Assembly (NCBI GenBank): GCA_963848375.1 | Contig: CAWKDK010000025.1 | Coordinates: forward strand, 1 to 64,000 | Reading direction: 5' to 3' | DNA from: JAJPJE01 sp963848375 | Lineage (GTDB): Bacteria > Acidobacteriota > Terriglobia > Terriglobales > Acidobacteriaceae | Length of the DNA stretch: 64,000 bases | Shown: piece after piece, positions 45,764 through 57,006 of the stretch | Numbering within the stretch: position 1 is the first letter of the stretch | How the letters are laid out: each line of letters starts with the position of its first letter | Program-made: the position numbers and the translations under genes | The notes under the pieces: model-generated | Database searches by the model: none | The model's input: the letters and a program-made list of their open reading frames with translations, nothing else | Told to the model about the DNA's origin: nothing

Positions 45764-46777
45764 TCACGGCTGAACAAACTTTCCGCGCGTCAGATAATTC
45801 ATAGCGAGCGTGGTAGCGTAGGCGGTCAATTCCGTCAGTTGATCGGTCTCCCGCGCAATCTCGACGCGCAAATCCAATTCCGCGACTTTCCCCTGGATCG
45901 ACTCAATCAGGCGCTTGATCAACGGCCGCGGTACGCCAGTCCAGTAGGTGACCTTATCGATCAGCGCCTTGCGGTGCTCGCGAATCAGATCGGCCGCGGG
46001 ACGCACACCTTTACGACGTCGCTTCGACGCGTTGAACAGATCGACGAGATCCGTGTTCAGCGGCAGGTCCGCGATCATTGCGCCTTCATCGCCGGAACGC
46101 TGATAGAACTCAGCGACGGTCGCTTCCATTTCCTCTACGGTGATATCGGTGCGTCCGCGCTGACGAATCGGATCTATCTCGCCAACTTTCCGCGCGATGC
46201 GATCAACGTACTTCAGCTTGGCCATGGCGCGCCATCCCCGGTATCTCTCCCGCCAACGGGAGCCGGGCGTCATCCACACGGCAAAGGTTTCGGCAAAATC
46301 CTCGTCAGGATGCTTTTGCGCATACCAGCCTGCGATGTGCCGCACATAGCTGCGCGAAAACGGGATCGGGCGATACGCATCCCGATATGGGCGGCGAAAT
46401 GATCCGAACAACTCGCGCCACTCGGGAGTCTTGAACAACTCGTAAGCGTAGTTGAAGGCGTGTCCCGCCTCATGACGCATGTACATCATGATTTCGCGAG
46501 AGTCTTCCAGATCGTTCATCTCGCGCTCGAGTCGTGCCAGGTGCGAATCCGCCAGGTAGAACGGAATTCCAATGACTGGTTCTCCGGAAGGACAGCCCCA
46601 TTCGTCGGAGAGATAGCACGCGGGCCGAAACTTGGTGATGCCCTTCTTATCCAGTTCCCGGTAGAGTTGCTGGACGAAGCGCTCAAGCGGAGAACCGTCG
46701 AGCCGGAGGCCAAGCTCGCGGATCGGCTTGCTCAGAAGTTCCTGCGCCTCTGCGGCCGGTTTTTCAAAGGTTTGCAT
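45764..46777 (-). CDS. Putative zinc metallopeptidase
   Basis: This 337-residue protein has a clear zinc site, HEAGH at residues 102-106 in MMYMRHEAGHAFNYAYELF, and a likely third ligand region PDEDFAETFAVWM at about 157-169. The rest is helical, rich in Arg and Glu. ATG at 46777 is chosen; an alternative start lies 19 codons upstream. I recall it as the 'putative zinc-binding metallopeptidase' family, often near ATP-grasp genes. The substrate is unknown. It lies 44 bases before the ATP-grasp gene, so the two are likely co-transcribed. Confidence 0.82.
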   Translation of the reverse strand: MQTFEKPAAEAQELLSKPIRELGLRLDGSPLERFVQQLYRELDKKGITKFRPACYLSDEWGCPSGEPVIGIPFYLADSHLARLEREMNDLEDSREIMMYMRHEAGHAFNYAYELFKTPEWRELFGSFRRPYRDAYRPIPFSRSYVRHIAGWYAQKHPDEDFAETFAVWMTPGSRWRERYRGWRAMAKLKYVDRIARKVGEIDPIRQRGRTDITVEEMEATVAEFYQRSGDEGAMIADLPLNTDLVDLFNASKRRRKGVRPAADLIREHRKALIDKVTYWTGVPRPLIKRLIESIQGKVAELDLRVEIARETDQLTELTAYATTLAMNYLTRGKFVQP

Positions 46778-46949
46778 GTAGTAAGAAGAAAGTAACCTGC
46801 TTCTGGCCCTGTCCCATAGATGACCTCGGAACACGTACCCTCAAGGTAAAGCCGGAAAGCAGCCCTCTAATCTATGAAGTGTACATTCAGAGGTAGGCTG
46901 TAAGTAGCTTTGGGCGCGTATCTTATTGGGACTAATAGCGAACTGGTTA

Positions 46950-46978
46950 TTGCGCTTCTTGCTAACCTTTGGTATGAT
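46950..46978 (+). promoter_or_regulatory. Sigma-70 promoter of the cold-shock gene with extended -10
   Basis: TTGCGC (46950-46955), 17 bases, TATGAT (46973-46978), preceded by TGG. It would give a 5' leader of about 100 bases before the csp start, a length typical of cold-shock mRNAs with thermosensing leaders. Confidence 0.6.
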
Positions 46979-47085
46979 TGTTTTGCGTTTAGATACCAGC
47001 GGTTCTCGAGCAAGTCTCTTCGAAGTCACCTGCCTGCAGTACCCCCCGGTAACACGCAATATCAACAAAAGGAATTTGCAACACA

Positions 47086-47286
47086 ATGGAACAAGGAACA
47101 GTTAAGTGGTTCAACGACTCTAAAGGCTATGGATTCATCACTCGTCAGAACGGCGAAGATGTATTCGTTCACTTCTCGGCAATCCAGTCACAGGGTTTCC
47201 GGAGTCTCCAAGAGGGTCAGGCAGTACAGTTCAACGTAGTGAAGGGCGCCAAGGGTTGGCAGGCCGAGAACGTCCAGCTACTCTAA
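47086..47286 (+). CDS. cspA: Cold-shock domain protein (CspA family)
   Basis: This 66-residue cold-shock domain has the RNP1-like motif KGYGFITR (13-20) and RNP2-like VFVHF (26-30), and the WF pair in VKWFNDSKG. It binds single-stranded RNA and melts secondary structure. The length and composition are normal. It has its own promoter, a long leader and a strong terminator, so it is monocistronic. Confidence 0.96.
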   Translation: MEQGTVKWFNDSKGYGFITRQNGEDVFVHFSAIQSQGFRSLQEGQAVQFNVVKGAKGWQAENVQLL

Positions 47287-47305
47287 GACTTTAGAAAATT
47301 CGGCA

Positions 47306-47336
47306 AAGAGGGCGGCTTCGGCTGCCCTTTTCGTTT
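47306..47336 (+). terminator. Terminator of the cold-shock gene
   Basis: AGGGCGGC-TTCG-GCTGCCCT stem-loop with a stable UUCG tetraloop followed by TTTTCGTTTTT. Confidence 0.9.
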
Positions 47337-47477
47337 TTGGGACCGTTCCTTGTAACTGCCCTCAGGCTCTTGGTTTTGCGAGAAACACTAAAGTACAGCG
47401 CCTGAAGGCCAACACGCCTTCGTGACCTACAAACGATTACCGCCGCGACCTAGGCTAGTACGAGAAACGAGGTCCGC

Positions 47478-50081
47478 ATGGTCATGGCGTCTGCTCCCCA
47501 GCCCGACCGCATGGCGGCCGCGCGCGCTTTCGCCCGCAGCCTGAACATAGTCCTGAAGCACGTGCGCCTTTACGGCGCGACCCACCGGCGCTCCGAAGAA
47601 CAACTCGATCTGGCATGGAACGATCTTCAGCAGATGCTGACCGGAAGCAGTGGATTGCTGCTGGGTGTTGCTGGGCCAAAGCTTTTGCTCGACGGAGTGC
47701 CAGTGGAAACTGGTCCCGCCGAAAAGAGTTTTTCCCAGCTGCTCAGCGCAGCGGGCATTTCCAGTATTCATTTCTCGCCACAAGTTCGAGTCGACCAATT
47801 CCAGCACCTCGTGATGGGCTTTGCGGAATCGAAGCCGGCTGCACTACTGGAAAATCTGCGAACCACATTGGGCGAGAATGCCGGAATCAAGGTCAACGAA
47901 GTTAAGTTCATCGCGCATGACAGCGGGAATCCCACTACAGTAGCCGCGGAAATCGCCGCAGCTACGCTCGGTGGTGTGCCCGGCCATATGGCTGAGTGGC
48001 TCACCGATCCGAAGAAACTGCTGCAGCTGATTTCTGCCGCCGAGGGCGCCCACAGTTCGACGCAAGTGGGACAGGTTGTCGCCGCACACGAAGCCGAAGT
48101 CAAAGCTCCGCTCCACGAAGAAGATGTGCTGGGAGTGATCCGCTTTCTCTCCACCTGCGGTGATCCTGGCAACGGAGAGGTCGCGCTCGAGAAGTTGAAC
48201 GCCGAAGCACAGCAGATTCCGTCAGGTGGCTACGCGGCTCTGTACCAGGCTCTTTATTCGGCGGCTTCGAACGCCTTCGATGGACAGCAGAAAATGCCGG
48301 ACTTGCTCGAACTCGCAGAGCACCTGGCGATTCGTTACGCCGTGGAGAGCTACGAGCGCGGCGACGTGAAATACAACGCCATTCACCAGTCGCTCGAGCG
48401 CATGACCAAAGAGCTTGATTCGCTGCGGCGGATATTGCGCCACCAGGAAGACAAGATGGCGCGCGCGGGAGTGGCTGCCGAATCGCATTCAGACATCCTA
48501 GACAAACAATTCTGGGCGACGGTTCCCGATTGGGCGAAGCGCAACGTTCTGCTATCGGATGACTCGTGGTGCGTTCCTCCGCGCAACATTCGCAACTACG
48601 TTGAACAGTTAATTGGACGCCGCGATGGCCCTACGTCCACGAAGATTTTGCGCAACTACCTTCGCGGTCTTGAGAACACGGATTCGGAAGCGCGTCGCAA
48701 AGCAGCGATGGGCCTGACCGAGATGGCAGATCTTTATGCGCGGGGCGAAACAGGGTTGTTGCAGTCAGCGATACTGGCTGCTGGCCGCCAACTGAGTCGC
48801 GAAACCGAACTGGAACTATCCACGCTGCTGAGCGCCACTTTCGTTCGACTCGGGCAGGAAGCCCTCAACACGCGTGACTATGCGGCGGTAGAACAGTCTA
48901 TGGCGAGTTTGCAACGGATTGAAACCCAGCAACCAATGGTCGCCAAAGATATTCGGCCCAGGATTTCGGTGCAAAATCGTTTGCGCGATTTTGTTGCGGA
49001 AGCCAGCCGCAGTGGAATGCCTCCGCAGGGATTGTCTGACGTGCTGCGTCGTACTCCTAAACCAGCGGCCGAGGAATTGGCTCTGCAGTTCTCCAAGGCA
49101 GTAACCAAAGATGAATGCACGCGTTTTGTGAATGTGCTGATGCAGCTTGGAAACGATGCAACTGGCCATCTGCGCGACATGTTCTTGAAGAGGACAGTGC
49201 AAGAGTCTCTACAATCGCTGGCACTGCTGAGCCGGATCGATATGCCGCTGCTGCTGTCGGAAATTCCGAGCCGCATGGGATTGTGGAATCGGCAACAGCA
49301 GGACACTGCGGTGCGAATGATCGCCATGGCGGGATCGGAAGCGCGCGGCGAACTGCTGATGAGCATGTTGGATTATCTCGATCCGCTAATTCTTCCGCTG
49401 GCGCTCGATGAAATTGGATTCACTGGTGAAAACCTTCCGGCGCTCAAGCTCACTGATATGGCATCGGGCGGTGGAAAAGCGGCTTCAGTTCCCTATTTGC
49501 AGGTGAAGTCCATCGAAGCTCTGGCGCGATTGCGCATGCGTTCTGCTGAGCCTCTGATGACGGAAATCGTGTCGGCGCGCAAGTTCCTGTCGTGGACGCA
49601 TCCGCGCGAGTTGCGCGTTGCAGCCGCGCAGGCACTGGAAATGCTGAATCCCATTCGCGCCGCCGAAGTGATCCCGAAATGCGGTCTCTCGCAACAAGAG
49701 CTCACCATGAAGCCTTTGGATGGCACAGCAAAGTCGTGGGTTCGGCAGCGGCGCTATCCACGCGTCTCGCCTGAGACCGCGTTGAACGCGACAGCTGTCA
49801 GTTCCAAGGGGAAAACCGTGGTGTCCCTCTCTGCCTTAAGTCTCGGCGGCGGACTTGCCACGAAGCAAAATCGCCTGCCGCTCGGCATGGACGCGATGCT
49901 CGAAATGCAGGTCGGCATGCGGACGCTCCGCAGCCACGTTCTATTTCACGAAGTAGCGGGCGGAATCAGCTTCGAGATCGCCGACATCACACTCGACGAG
50001 CGCTCACGTTTGCGGCAGTTGATCAGCAAGCAGATCTCGCAAATGGGAACAGTTCAGGCGCGCGCGGCCGCGATGGCCTAG
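47478..50081 (+). CDS. Large HEAT-repeat-like protein with a C-terminal PilZ-like domain
   Basis: An 867-residue soluble protein. The N-terminal part has NIVLKHVRLYGATHRRSEEQL and a small alpha/beta region to about 150. A long alpha-helical middle has Ala/Leu/Arg repeats, such as SLQSLALLSRIDMPLLL, of HEAT or ARM style. The last 110 residues read RQRRYPRVS, LSLGGG and GGISFEIADI, the RxxxR and D/NxSxxG-like pattern of a PilZ c-di-GMP domain, though with ALSLGG rather than the classical DxSxxG. A start at ATG 47478 or 47484 is possible. It is probably a second-messenger-responsive scaffold; the partner is unknown. Confidence 0.75.
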   Translation: MVMASAPQPDRMAAARAFARSLNIVLKHVRLYGATHRRSEEQLDLAWNDLQQMLTGSSGLLLGVAGPKLLLDGVPVETGPAEKSFSQLLSAAGISSIHFSPQVRVDQFQHLVMGFAESKPAALLENLRTTLGENAGIKVNEVKFIAHDSGNPTTVAAEIAAATLGGVPGHMAEWLTDPKKLLQLISAAEGAHSSTQVGQVVAAHEAEVKAPLHEEDVLGVIRFLSTCGDPGNGEVALEKLNAEAQQIPSGGYAALYQALYSAASNAFDGQQKMPDLLELAEHLAIRYAVESYERGDVKYNAIHQSLERMTKELDSLRRILRHQEDKMARAGVAAESHSDILDKQFWATVPDWAKRNVLLSDDSWCVPPRNIRNYVEQLIGRRDGPTSTKILRNYLRGLENTDSEARRKAAMGLTEMADLYARGETGLLQSAILAAGRQLSRETELELSTLLSATFVRLGQEALNTRDYAAVEQSMASLQRIETQQPMVAKDIRPRISVQNRLRDFVAEASRSGMPPQGLSDVLRRTPKPAAEELALQFSKAVTKDECTRFVNVLMQLGNDATGHLRDMFLKRTVQESLQSLALLSRIDMPLLLSEIPSRMGLWNRQQQDTAVRMIAMAGSEARGELLMSMLDYLDPLILPLALDEIGFTGENLPALKLTDMASGGGKAASVPYLQVKSIEALARLRMRSAEPLMTEIVSARKFLSWTHPRELRVAAAQALEMLNPIRAAEVIPKCGLSQQELTMKPLDGTAKSWVRQRRYPRVSPETALNATAVSSKGKTVVSLSALSLGGGLATKQNRLPLGMDAMLEMQVGMRTLRSHVLFHEVAGGISFEIADITLDERSRLRQLISKQISQMGTVQARAAAMA

Positions 50082-50106
50082 ACTCGACCGCCGGCCCACC
50101 GTGTCT

Positions 50107-50649
50107 TTATTTCGACGAGCCCACCGGGATCATGGCGTGCTCATACGGTGTTCCCACCCACATCATGTAGGGTTTGGTCGGATCCGCATCTGCCGTCTCT
50201 GGATATCCCAACATTTTACTCGCGGGACCGAAGAGCATGATGTGCGGTCCGGTTACGATCCAGTGATTGGTGGCTGTCTTCGCTGTTGCATACGGATCGG
50301 TGTTGCTGGCGCCGCCATCACCGGTGAGCATGTAGGAGATGCCCAGTTTGTCTGGCGGCGGCTCATGCTTCATCATCGCGTGGATAAACGCCATGCTGTT
50401 GGCGTCGTTGCACATCTTGTCGGTACCCATCACCAGGCACGTAAACCCGTTCTTGCTTTCGCGAAGCGTGGTCATACTGCCATCGGTGCCCACCCTGATA
50501 ACTCCCGCATCTTTTGCAATGTCTTTCGGAGCGGCCGACAGGGCCTGCTTCGTGTATTCAGCATCGGAAACTTCCTTGGCTTTCTGAGCTGCAACTGTGC
50601 TCAGCAACGCCAGAATCGAGATCAGTGAAACTCCAATTCTTTTCAGCAT
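50107..50649 (-). CDS. Secreted hypothetical protein
   Basis: This 180-residue protein has a signal peptide (IGVSLISILALLSTVAAQ). The mature domain has SMTTLRESKNGFTCLVMG, MCNDANSMAFIHAM, GISYMLTGDGGASNTDPY and GPHIMLFGPASKMLGYP. It is an alpha/beta domain with two Cys near the middle. I have seen similar proteins only as uncharacterised in soil bacteria. It lies convergent to the HEAT/PilZ gene with 25 bases between. Confidence 0.75.
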   Translation of the reverse strand: MLKRIGVSLISILALLSTVAAQKAKEVSDAEYTKQALSAAPKDIAKDAGVIRVGTDGSMTTLRESKNGFTCLVMGTDKMCNDANSMAFIHAMMKHEPPPDKLGISYMLTGDGGASNTDPYATAKTATNHWIVTGPHIMLFGPASKMLGYPETADADPTKPYMMWVGTPYEHAMIPVGSSK

Positions 50650-50839
50650 ACGTGCCTCCTCGGCAGACGATCTTCGGGCAGCAGCTTTCGCGATTCGCGC
50701 GAAAGAAACTACACACGATGAGTGGCCCGGTATATAGGCTTTTCCTTCAGAGGGAAGACGATCGGGAAGGAAAAGCGCCCCAATAGCGCGAGATCATACG
50801 CCGGCGCCGTAGGCTCGAAAAGGACTAAATCAGAAAACG

Positions 50840-51851
50840 TTAGTAGCCCTTGGTCTTATCAACTACTCCGAGCAGCGGGCTGCCAGCCAGAAAGCGGCGC
50901 AGATTTTCGCTGAAATATTCGAAATGCCGCTCCCAGATTTTGTCGGTCATGCCGGCAACATGCGGCGTGATGATGACGTTCTCGAAACCCCACAGAGGCG
51001 AATCGGCTGGCAGAGGCTCGGTATCGAAGACGTCGAGGGCGGCGCCGCCAAGTGTTTTGCTGCGCAACGCCTGTATAAGTGCAGACTCGTCAACCAGCGC
51101 ACCGCGGCCTACGTTGATCAACCATGCGTCCGGCTTCATATGTGCCAGGCGCTCAGCATTCATTAGACGTCGGGTACTGTTGGTCGTGGGCGCAGCGAGA
51201 ACTACGAAGTCCGCTTCCTGCAGCATGCGGTCGAGTTGATCGATCCCGTAAACGGCGTGCCGCGAGCGCTCGGGAGAGTCGGCGGGAAGCCAATCAACTC
51301 CTCGCTGCGGGTGTTCTCTGACGGCGATCAACGCGCATGCCGACTGCAGATGCCATATGGGCAACATCGCGACCAATCGCCCCAACGCCAACTAGACCGA
51401 GCGTTGCGCCATCCACTTCGCGTGGGCGCGGACGCTGTTGCCACAGATCCTCTTGCCCCCAATAGCGTTTCTGCTGGTAGCGAACATCCACGTCAATGCG
51501 CCGAGCGGCAACAAAGATCAACGCGATCACGTGCTGCGCAACGCAGTGACCATGAACCTCGCTGGCGTTGGTGAGAATCACGTCGCTGTTGACGAGCTCC
51601 GGGAACATTAGTTGGTGGACAGCAGCTGCAGTCGAGTAAATCCACCGCAGTTTTTTCGCAGAGCGGAACTGCTCGGGCCGAAGCGAAGCGGCGACCATGA
51701 TGTCTGCGTCCGAGATGTAGTCTTCGATATTGTCGTAGTTGGGACGGTAAACAAACTCGATATCCGGGAATTCGCGCCGCAGACTATCCATAAAGGACTG
51801 CGGCGCATTCCAGAGCGAGAAGTGGTACTGCGTTACGATGACGACTTTCAT
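50840..51851 (-). CDS. D-2-hydroxyacid dehydrogenase (NAD-dependent); one frameshift
   Basis: The NAD-binding loop GLVGVGAIG (residues 150-158 or so) and ADFVVLAAPTT are present. The catalytic Arg is in INVGRGALVDE, with the usual Glu, and the His is in ITPHVAGMTDK. The frame breaks at about 51328-51332: dropping one base converts GMRVDRRQ into GMRVIAVREHPQRGVDWL. The corrected length is 336, normal for the family. The substrate (glycerate, lactate, glyoxylate or phosphoglycerate-like) is not clear. It begins at MKVVIVTQYHFSLWNAPQSF. Confidence 0.87.
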
Positions 51852-51878
51852 TTTTCACGTACAAGCAAGAAAGCAACT

Positions 51879-51916
51879 GCAGATCTCTCGCTCGCGGCGC
51901 TCGCTCGTGATGACAA
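51879..51916. repeat. Dispersed palindromic word repeat, copy D
   Basis: GCAGATCTCTCG-CTCGCGGCG-CTCGCTCGTGATGACAA, plus orientation, 28 bases beyond the dehydrogenase start codon. It faces copy E. Confidence 0.7.
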
Positions 51917-51950
51917 GCAAAACTCAGTTTCGGGAATCACCACGAACCGA

Positions 51951-51981
51951 TTGTCATGACGAGCGAAACGAGGCATCTGCA
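51951..51981. repeat. Dispersed palindromic word repeat, copy E
   Basis: TTGTCATGACGAGCG-AAACGAGGCATCTGCA, minus orientation, the most diverged copy. D and E face each other across 34 bases between dehydrogenase and gpmI. Confidence 0.65.
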
Positions 51982-51992
51982 TTTCGAAGTGT

Positions 51993-53599
51993 CTATCCCA
52001 GCTTGACTCTCAGATCCTTGCCGGACATCTCCTTCGGTTGTGGCACGCCCAGAATTCCCAGCACGGTTGGAGAAATGTCCTGCAGCGCGCCATCTTTGCG
52101 CAGGGTGAATTTGTTCCCGTCTTCCGAGACTACGATGAACGGCACGGGATTCGTCGTGTGATAGGTATGCGGGCCGCCGGTCACGGGATCGACCATCATC
52201 TCTGCGTTGCCATGGTCGGCGGTAATTAACATCGCACCGCCGTGCTGCTTTACTGCCTGGTATATGCGGCCCAGGCACGCATCGACGGTTTCGACCGCTT
52301 TAATCGTCGGCGCCAGTTTGCCCGAGTGACCGACCATGTCGGCATTGGCGAAGTTGACCACAATCACGTCGAAGGCGTTATCGTTGACGGCCTTCACAAC
52401 GTTATCGGCAATTCCCTCGGCACTCATCTCGGGTTTCAGATCGTAAGTCGCAACCTTGGGAGACTGAACCATCATGCGATCCTCGCCGGGGAAAGGCTTC
52501 TCCACGCCGCCGTTGAAGAAGTACGTAACGTGCGCATACTTTTCGGTCTCGGCCACGCGCAGGTTTCGCATTGGACATTCGCCATCACATTAGCAAGGAT
52601 GTTGTCGAGCGACTCCGGAGGGACGACGTACGGCAGCGTGAACTTGGGATCGTACTGCGTCATGCAAACGTATTTCAGGTCCTTCGGCACACTTGTGCGA
52701 GGGATGACGGCATCGAGTCCCTCGGCATCGGGAAGATCGCGGCCGGCATCGGCGGTCACACCGCTATTGCGGCACAACGCTCGAGTGATTTCGCGAACGC
52801 GATCGGCGCGAAAGTTGAAGCAGATACAAGAGTCGTCGTCACGAATCGTCGCCAGCGGCTCGCCCTTGTTGTCGGTGCAGACAAACGGCATAATGAACTC
52901 GTCGGTAACGCCCTTGTTGTACGAATCTTTAATTCCCTGCACTGGATCGACAAAGCGCGCAGCACCGCCGTTGCCGGTTACCATCACGTCGAAAGCTTTG
53001 GACACACGATCCCAGCGCTTATCGCGATCCATTGCATAATAGCGGCCGGAAACCGTTGCGATTTTCCCGACACCGTATTCGCGCATCTTCTGCTGGAGTT
53101 GCTCAACGTATCCGGCGCCGTTGTTCGGAGGCGTATCGCGTCCGTCCATGAAGCAGTGCAGGAACACGCGCTCGACTCCCTGCTGCTTGGCCATCCTCAA
53201 CAAAGCGTAGATGTGTGCTTGCTGCGAGTGCACGCCGCCGTCAGAGACAAGCCCGAACAGATGAAGGCGCCGACCGCCAATGCGGGCATTCTTCATGCAA
53301 TCCTTCAGCACGGGATTCTCGAACAATTGTCCGTTCTCAATCGCCATGTCGATGCGCACGATGTCCATGTAAACGACGCGGCCAGCGCCGATATTCAGGT
53401 GGCCGACTTCGCTGTTGCCCATCTGGCCTTCGGGTAGGCCGACGTAACGGCCGCTGGTATAAATCAGAGTATTCGGGTACTCGCCGAGAAGTTTGTCGTA
53501 GGTCGGCTTGCGCGCCAGGGCAATTGCATTGTTTTCGGTCTTAGGGCTATAGCCCCATCCATCAAGAATGATCAGGACAAGAGGTTTTGGTTTCGGCAT
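51993..53599 (-). CDS. gpmI: 2,3-bisphosphoglycerate-independent phosphoglycerate mutase GpmI; one frameshift
   Basis: It interconverts 3- and 2-phosphoglycerate in glycolysis. Metal and catalytic residues are visible: D13 in LIILDGWGY, S63 in GNSEVGHLNIG, the FMDGRDTPP and SGRYYAMDRDKRW motifs, and the final ITADHGNAEMM. A single missing base near 52571 (a run of A after CAA) splits the gene inside LANVQMRNLRVAETEKYAH. Restoring it gives 535 residues. ATG at 53599 follows GGAAGAAG. This is the only deletion among the 14 frameshifts in the window. No other phosphoglycerate mutase is seen here, so a true knockout would be surprising. Confidence 0.95.
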
Positions 53600-53714
53600 T
53601 CTTCTTCCTAGGAAAATGTGAACCAAGAATTCTAAATGATGGCTCCGGAATTCCCGATGAGACAGGGCTGTAATATCAGCGGCAATCGAGTCGTCTACAC
53701 TCTAGACGTGTTCT

Positions 53715-54686
53715 ATGAGTAGACGAACCATGAGAGTAGCACTCGTTGCCATCTGTTTTTTCGTCATCTCAGCGGCCCTCGCGCAGGAAACCGTGCCAGC
53801 CGCAGTCCACGAGCGCGCGCCAACACTCAACCCAAAACTCACCGCCTCCGAGATCATCGATCGGTCTCTTGCCAAATATCGCGAGAATCTGGACATCCAG
53901 CACAACTACATCTTTCGTCAGCGGGAGGTAAACCAGGAGCTCGATGGAAAAGGGCAAGTGAAGAAAACTGAGATTCACACCTACGAAGTCTTCATGCCTT
54001 GCCGCGGTGACTGGTACGAGAAGCTGGTTGAAAAGGATGACAAGCCGCTGAATGACGGTGAGCAGAAGAAAGAGACCGAGAAGCTCGACAAATACTGCGC
54101 TGAGCAAAAGAAGCATGAAGAACAACACCAACGCGACTTAGAGAAGTGGAAGGAAAAGCACGCGGATGATGGTCAGCCTCCGCCGCTCGACAAAGAGGAA
54201 CGAGACGAACGCGAAATCGCCGACGGCGTCAAGAAGGTCTACAACTTCAAACTCGATGGTGAGGAGCAGACCGATGGGCGGGAGGTCTATGTAGTTTCTG
54301 CAGAGCCGAATCCCTCATATAAGCCGGATAAGCGCTGGGAACATCTGCTGGCCAAGATGCGCGGTAAGCTGTGGATCGATGCTGCCGACTATCAAGTGGT
54401 GAAAGTCGAAGCCGATTTGTTCGATGACTTTGCCGTCGGGCTTTTCCTCTTCAAGCTCCACAAAGGCGCGCACTTTGAGTTCGAGCAGGCGCGGATCAAT
54501 GGCGAAACCTGGCTACCCAGCCGCGAATATCTGAAAGGCAGTGGACGCGTGGCGTTTGTCACTGGCCGCTTCCAGCAGAACACGACATATAGCGACTATC
54601 GCAAATTCCGAACCGACACAAAGATTACGGGCGTGGTCGGTGAAGTAGGACCTTCTCAGCCGCAGGCAAGCGCTGATCCACGCTGA
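53715..54686 (+). CDS. Secreted hypothetical protein with a charged central segment
   Basis: This 323-residue protein has a signal peptide (VALVAICFFVISAALAQ). Its N-terminal domain includes LTASEIIDRSLAKYRENLD and IHTYEVFMPCRGDWYEKLV. A highly charged Glu/Lys/His segment (about 115-160) follows, then a C-terminal beta-rich part with GKLWIDAADYQVVKVEADL, the type of strand pattern seen in outer-membrane lipoprotein-sorting-like (LolA/LolB-like) folds. Function unknown. Two start codons are close together (53715, 53730). Confidence 0.72.
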   Translation: MSRRTMRVALVAICFFVISAALAQETVPAAVHERAPTLNPKLTASEIIDRSLAKYRENLDIQHNYIFRQREVNQELDGKGQVKKTEIHTYEVFMPCRGDWYEKLVEKDDKPLNDGEQKKETEKLDKYCAEQKKHEEQHQRDLEKWKEKHADDGQPPPLDKEERDEREIADGVKKVYNFKLDGEEQTDGREVYVVSAEPNPSYKPDKRWEHLLAKMRGKLWIDAADYQVVKVEADLFDDFAVGLFLFKLHKGAHFEFEQARINGETWLPSREYLKGSGRVAFVTGRFQQNTTYSDYRKFRTDTKITGVVGEVGPSQPQASADPR

Positions 54687-54703
54687 TCGCGGCTAAGCAG
54701 AAA

Positions 54704-55261
54704 CTAGTTTTTGGACTGCGGGTGTGAAGTACCTGTATCCGGGTCGTCAAAAATTTCTTTTGCGCGCTGCTGCATTTCTTCCATCGACTTCGTCATGCGC
54801 TCCTGCATCTTGGGTCCGATGATGGCCATCGCCTCCTGCGAAACGTTGGGTGACACATCCAGCAACTTCTTTCCAGCCGCGGAATGATAGAAGTCGGTAA
54901 TGCCCTTCACATCAGCCTTCGTCAAATACTTCGCATAAACGGGAGCGAAATCATCGATCATCTCCGACACAGGGTAGACATTCATGGACTGCCGCATTTC
55001 CTGCTCCATCAAATCGTGGAACTTCTTCTGCTTTTCAGGCGTGAGACTCTTGATATCAGCGCGCTGCATGACCTGGTTAGCCATACCTTGAAACTGCTGT
55101 GCTACGCTCTCCTGAATTCCTTTCATTTGTTCTTCGAATCGCATCTCCCGGAACATCACCATCACATCTTGTTTCGTCGCCGGCTGGCTTAGATCAGCGG
55201 CCTGGCCAACGGCGAGCGACGACATGCAAGCAACGAAGAAAATGACAAAGGCTTTTCGCAT
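54704..55261 (-). CDS. DUF2059 family secreted protein
   Basis: After a signal peptide (KAFVIFFVACMSSLAVGQ) this 185-residue protein has the all-alpha DUF2059 core: QQFQGMANQVMQRADIKSL, FAPVYAKYLTKADVKGITDFY and SAAGKKLLDVSPNVSQEAM. ATG at 55261 has GGAGG five bases upstream. These proteins are periplasmic and of unknown function. It lies convergent to the 53715 gene, 17 bases apart. Confidence 0.88.
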   Translation of the reverse strand: MRKAFVIFFVACMSSLAVGQAADLSQPATKQDVMVMFREMRFEEQMKGIQESVAQQFQGMANQVMQRADIKSLTPEKQKKFHDLMEQEMRQSMNVYPVSEMIDDFAPVYAKYLTKADVKGITDFYHSAAGKKLLDVSPNVSQEAMAIIGPKMQERMTKSMEEMQQRAKEIFDDPDTGTSHPQSKN

Positions 55262-55359
55262 TTCTGCCTCCAAGCGTTCAATCGAGATATACATTCCGGA
55301 CCGTACCACAATCCCATGTTATTTCGCAGCGGTTCCATTCCCTTGAACACGGGATTAAG

Positions 55360-55397
55360 AAAAAAGCGGCGACCAAATTCGGCCGCCGCTCTGTTTT
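55360..55397 (-). terminator. Terminator of eno, possibly bidirectional
   Basis: AGCGGCG / CGCCGCT, with a 12-base loop; on the minus strand it is followed by a T-run. T-runs occur on both sides. Confidence 0.8.
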
Positions 55398-55412
55398 TTA
55401 GAATTCAAAGAA

Positions 55413-56723
<1,311 letters not shown>

Positions 56724-57006
56724 GCCTGTCCTCGTGGGCCGCGTGTTTTGCACGGCCAATTAAGAATTGAAATGAGTGCGCCGTCGAAGGGACCGGAGCC
56801 AGCTGGTTCTCGTCCGCAGGGGACCTGAAACTCTTGATTATACGTTATGACTTTTCTCGAAAGGCGTGATGGAGAGCACATCTGCCGCAGCATCACTCAC
56901 CAGAGCGGCGTCCCACGAGTGACATTGTTCAGTGTGGTTCTCGGATGCTTTCTGTAGTTGTTCGGCGATTCGAGGGTGCTTTACGCTCCGGCCAAGGAGT
57001 AGAAGG

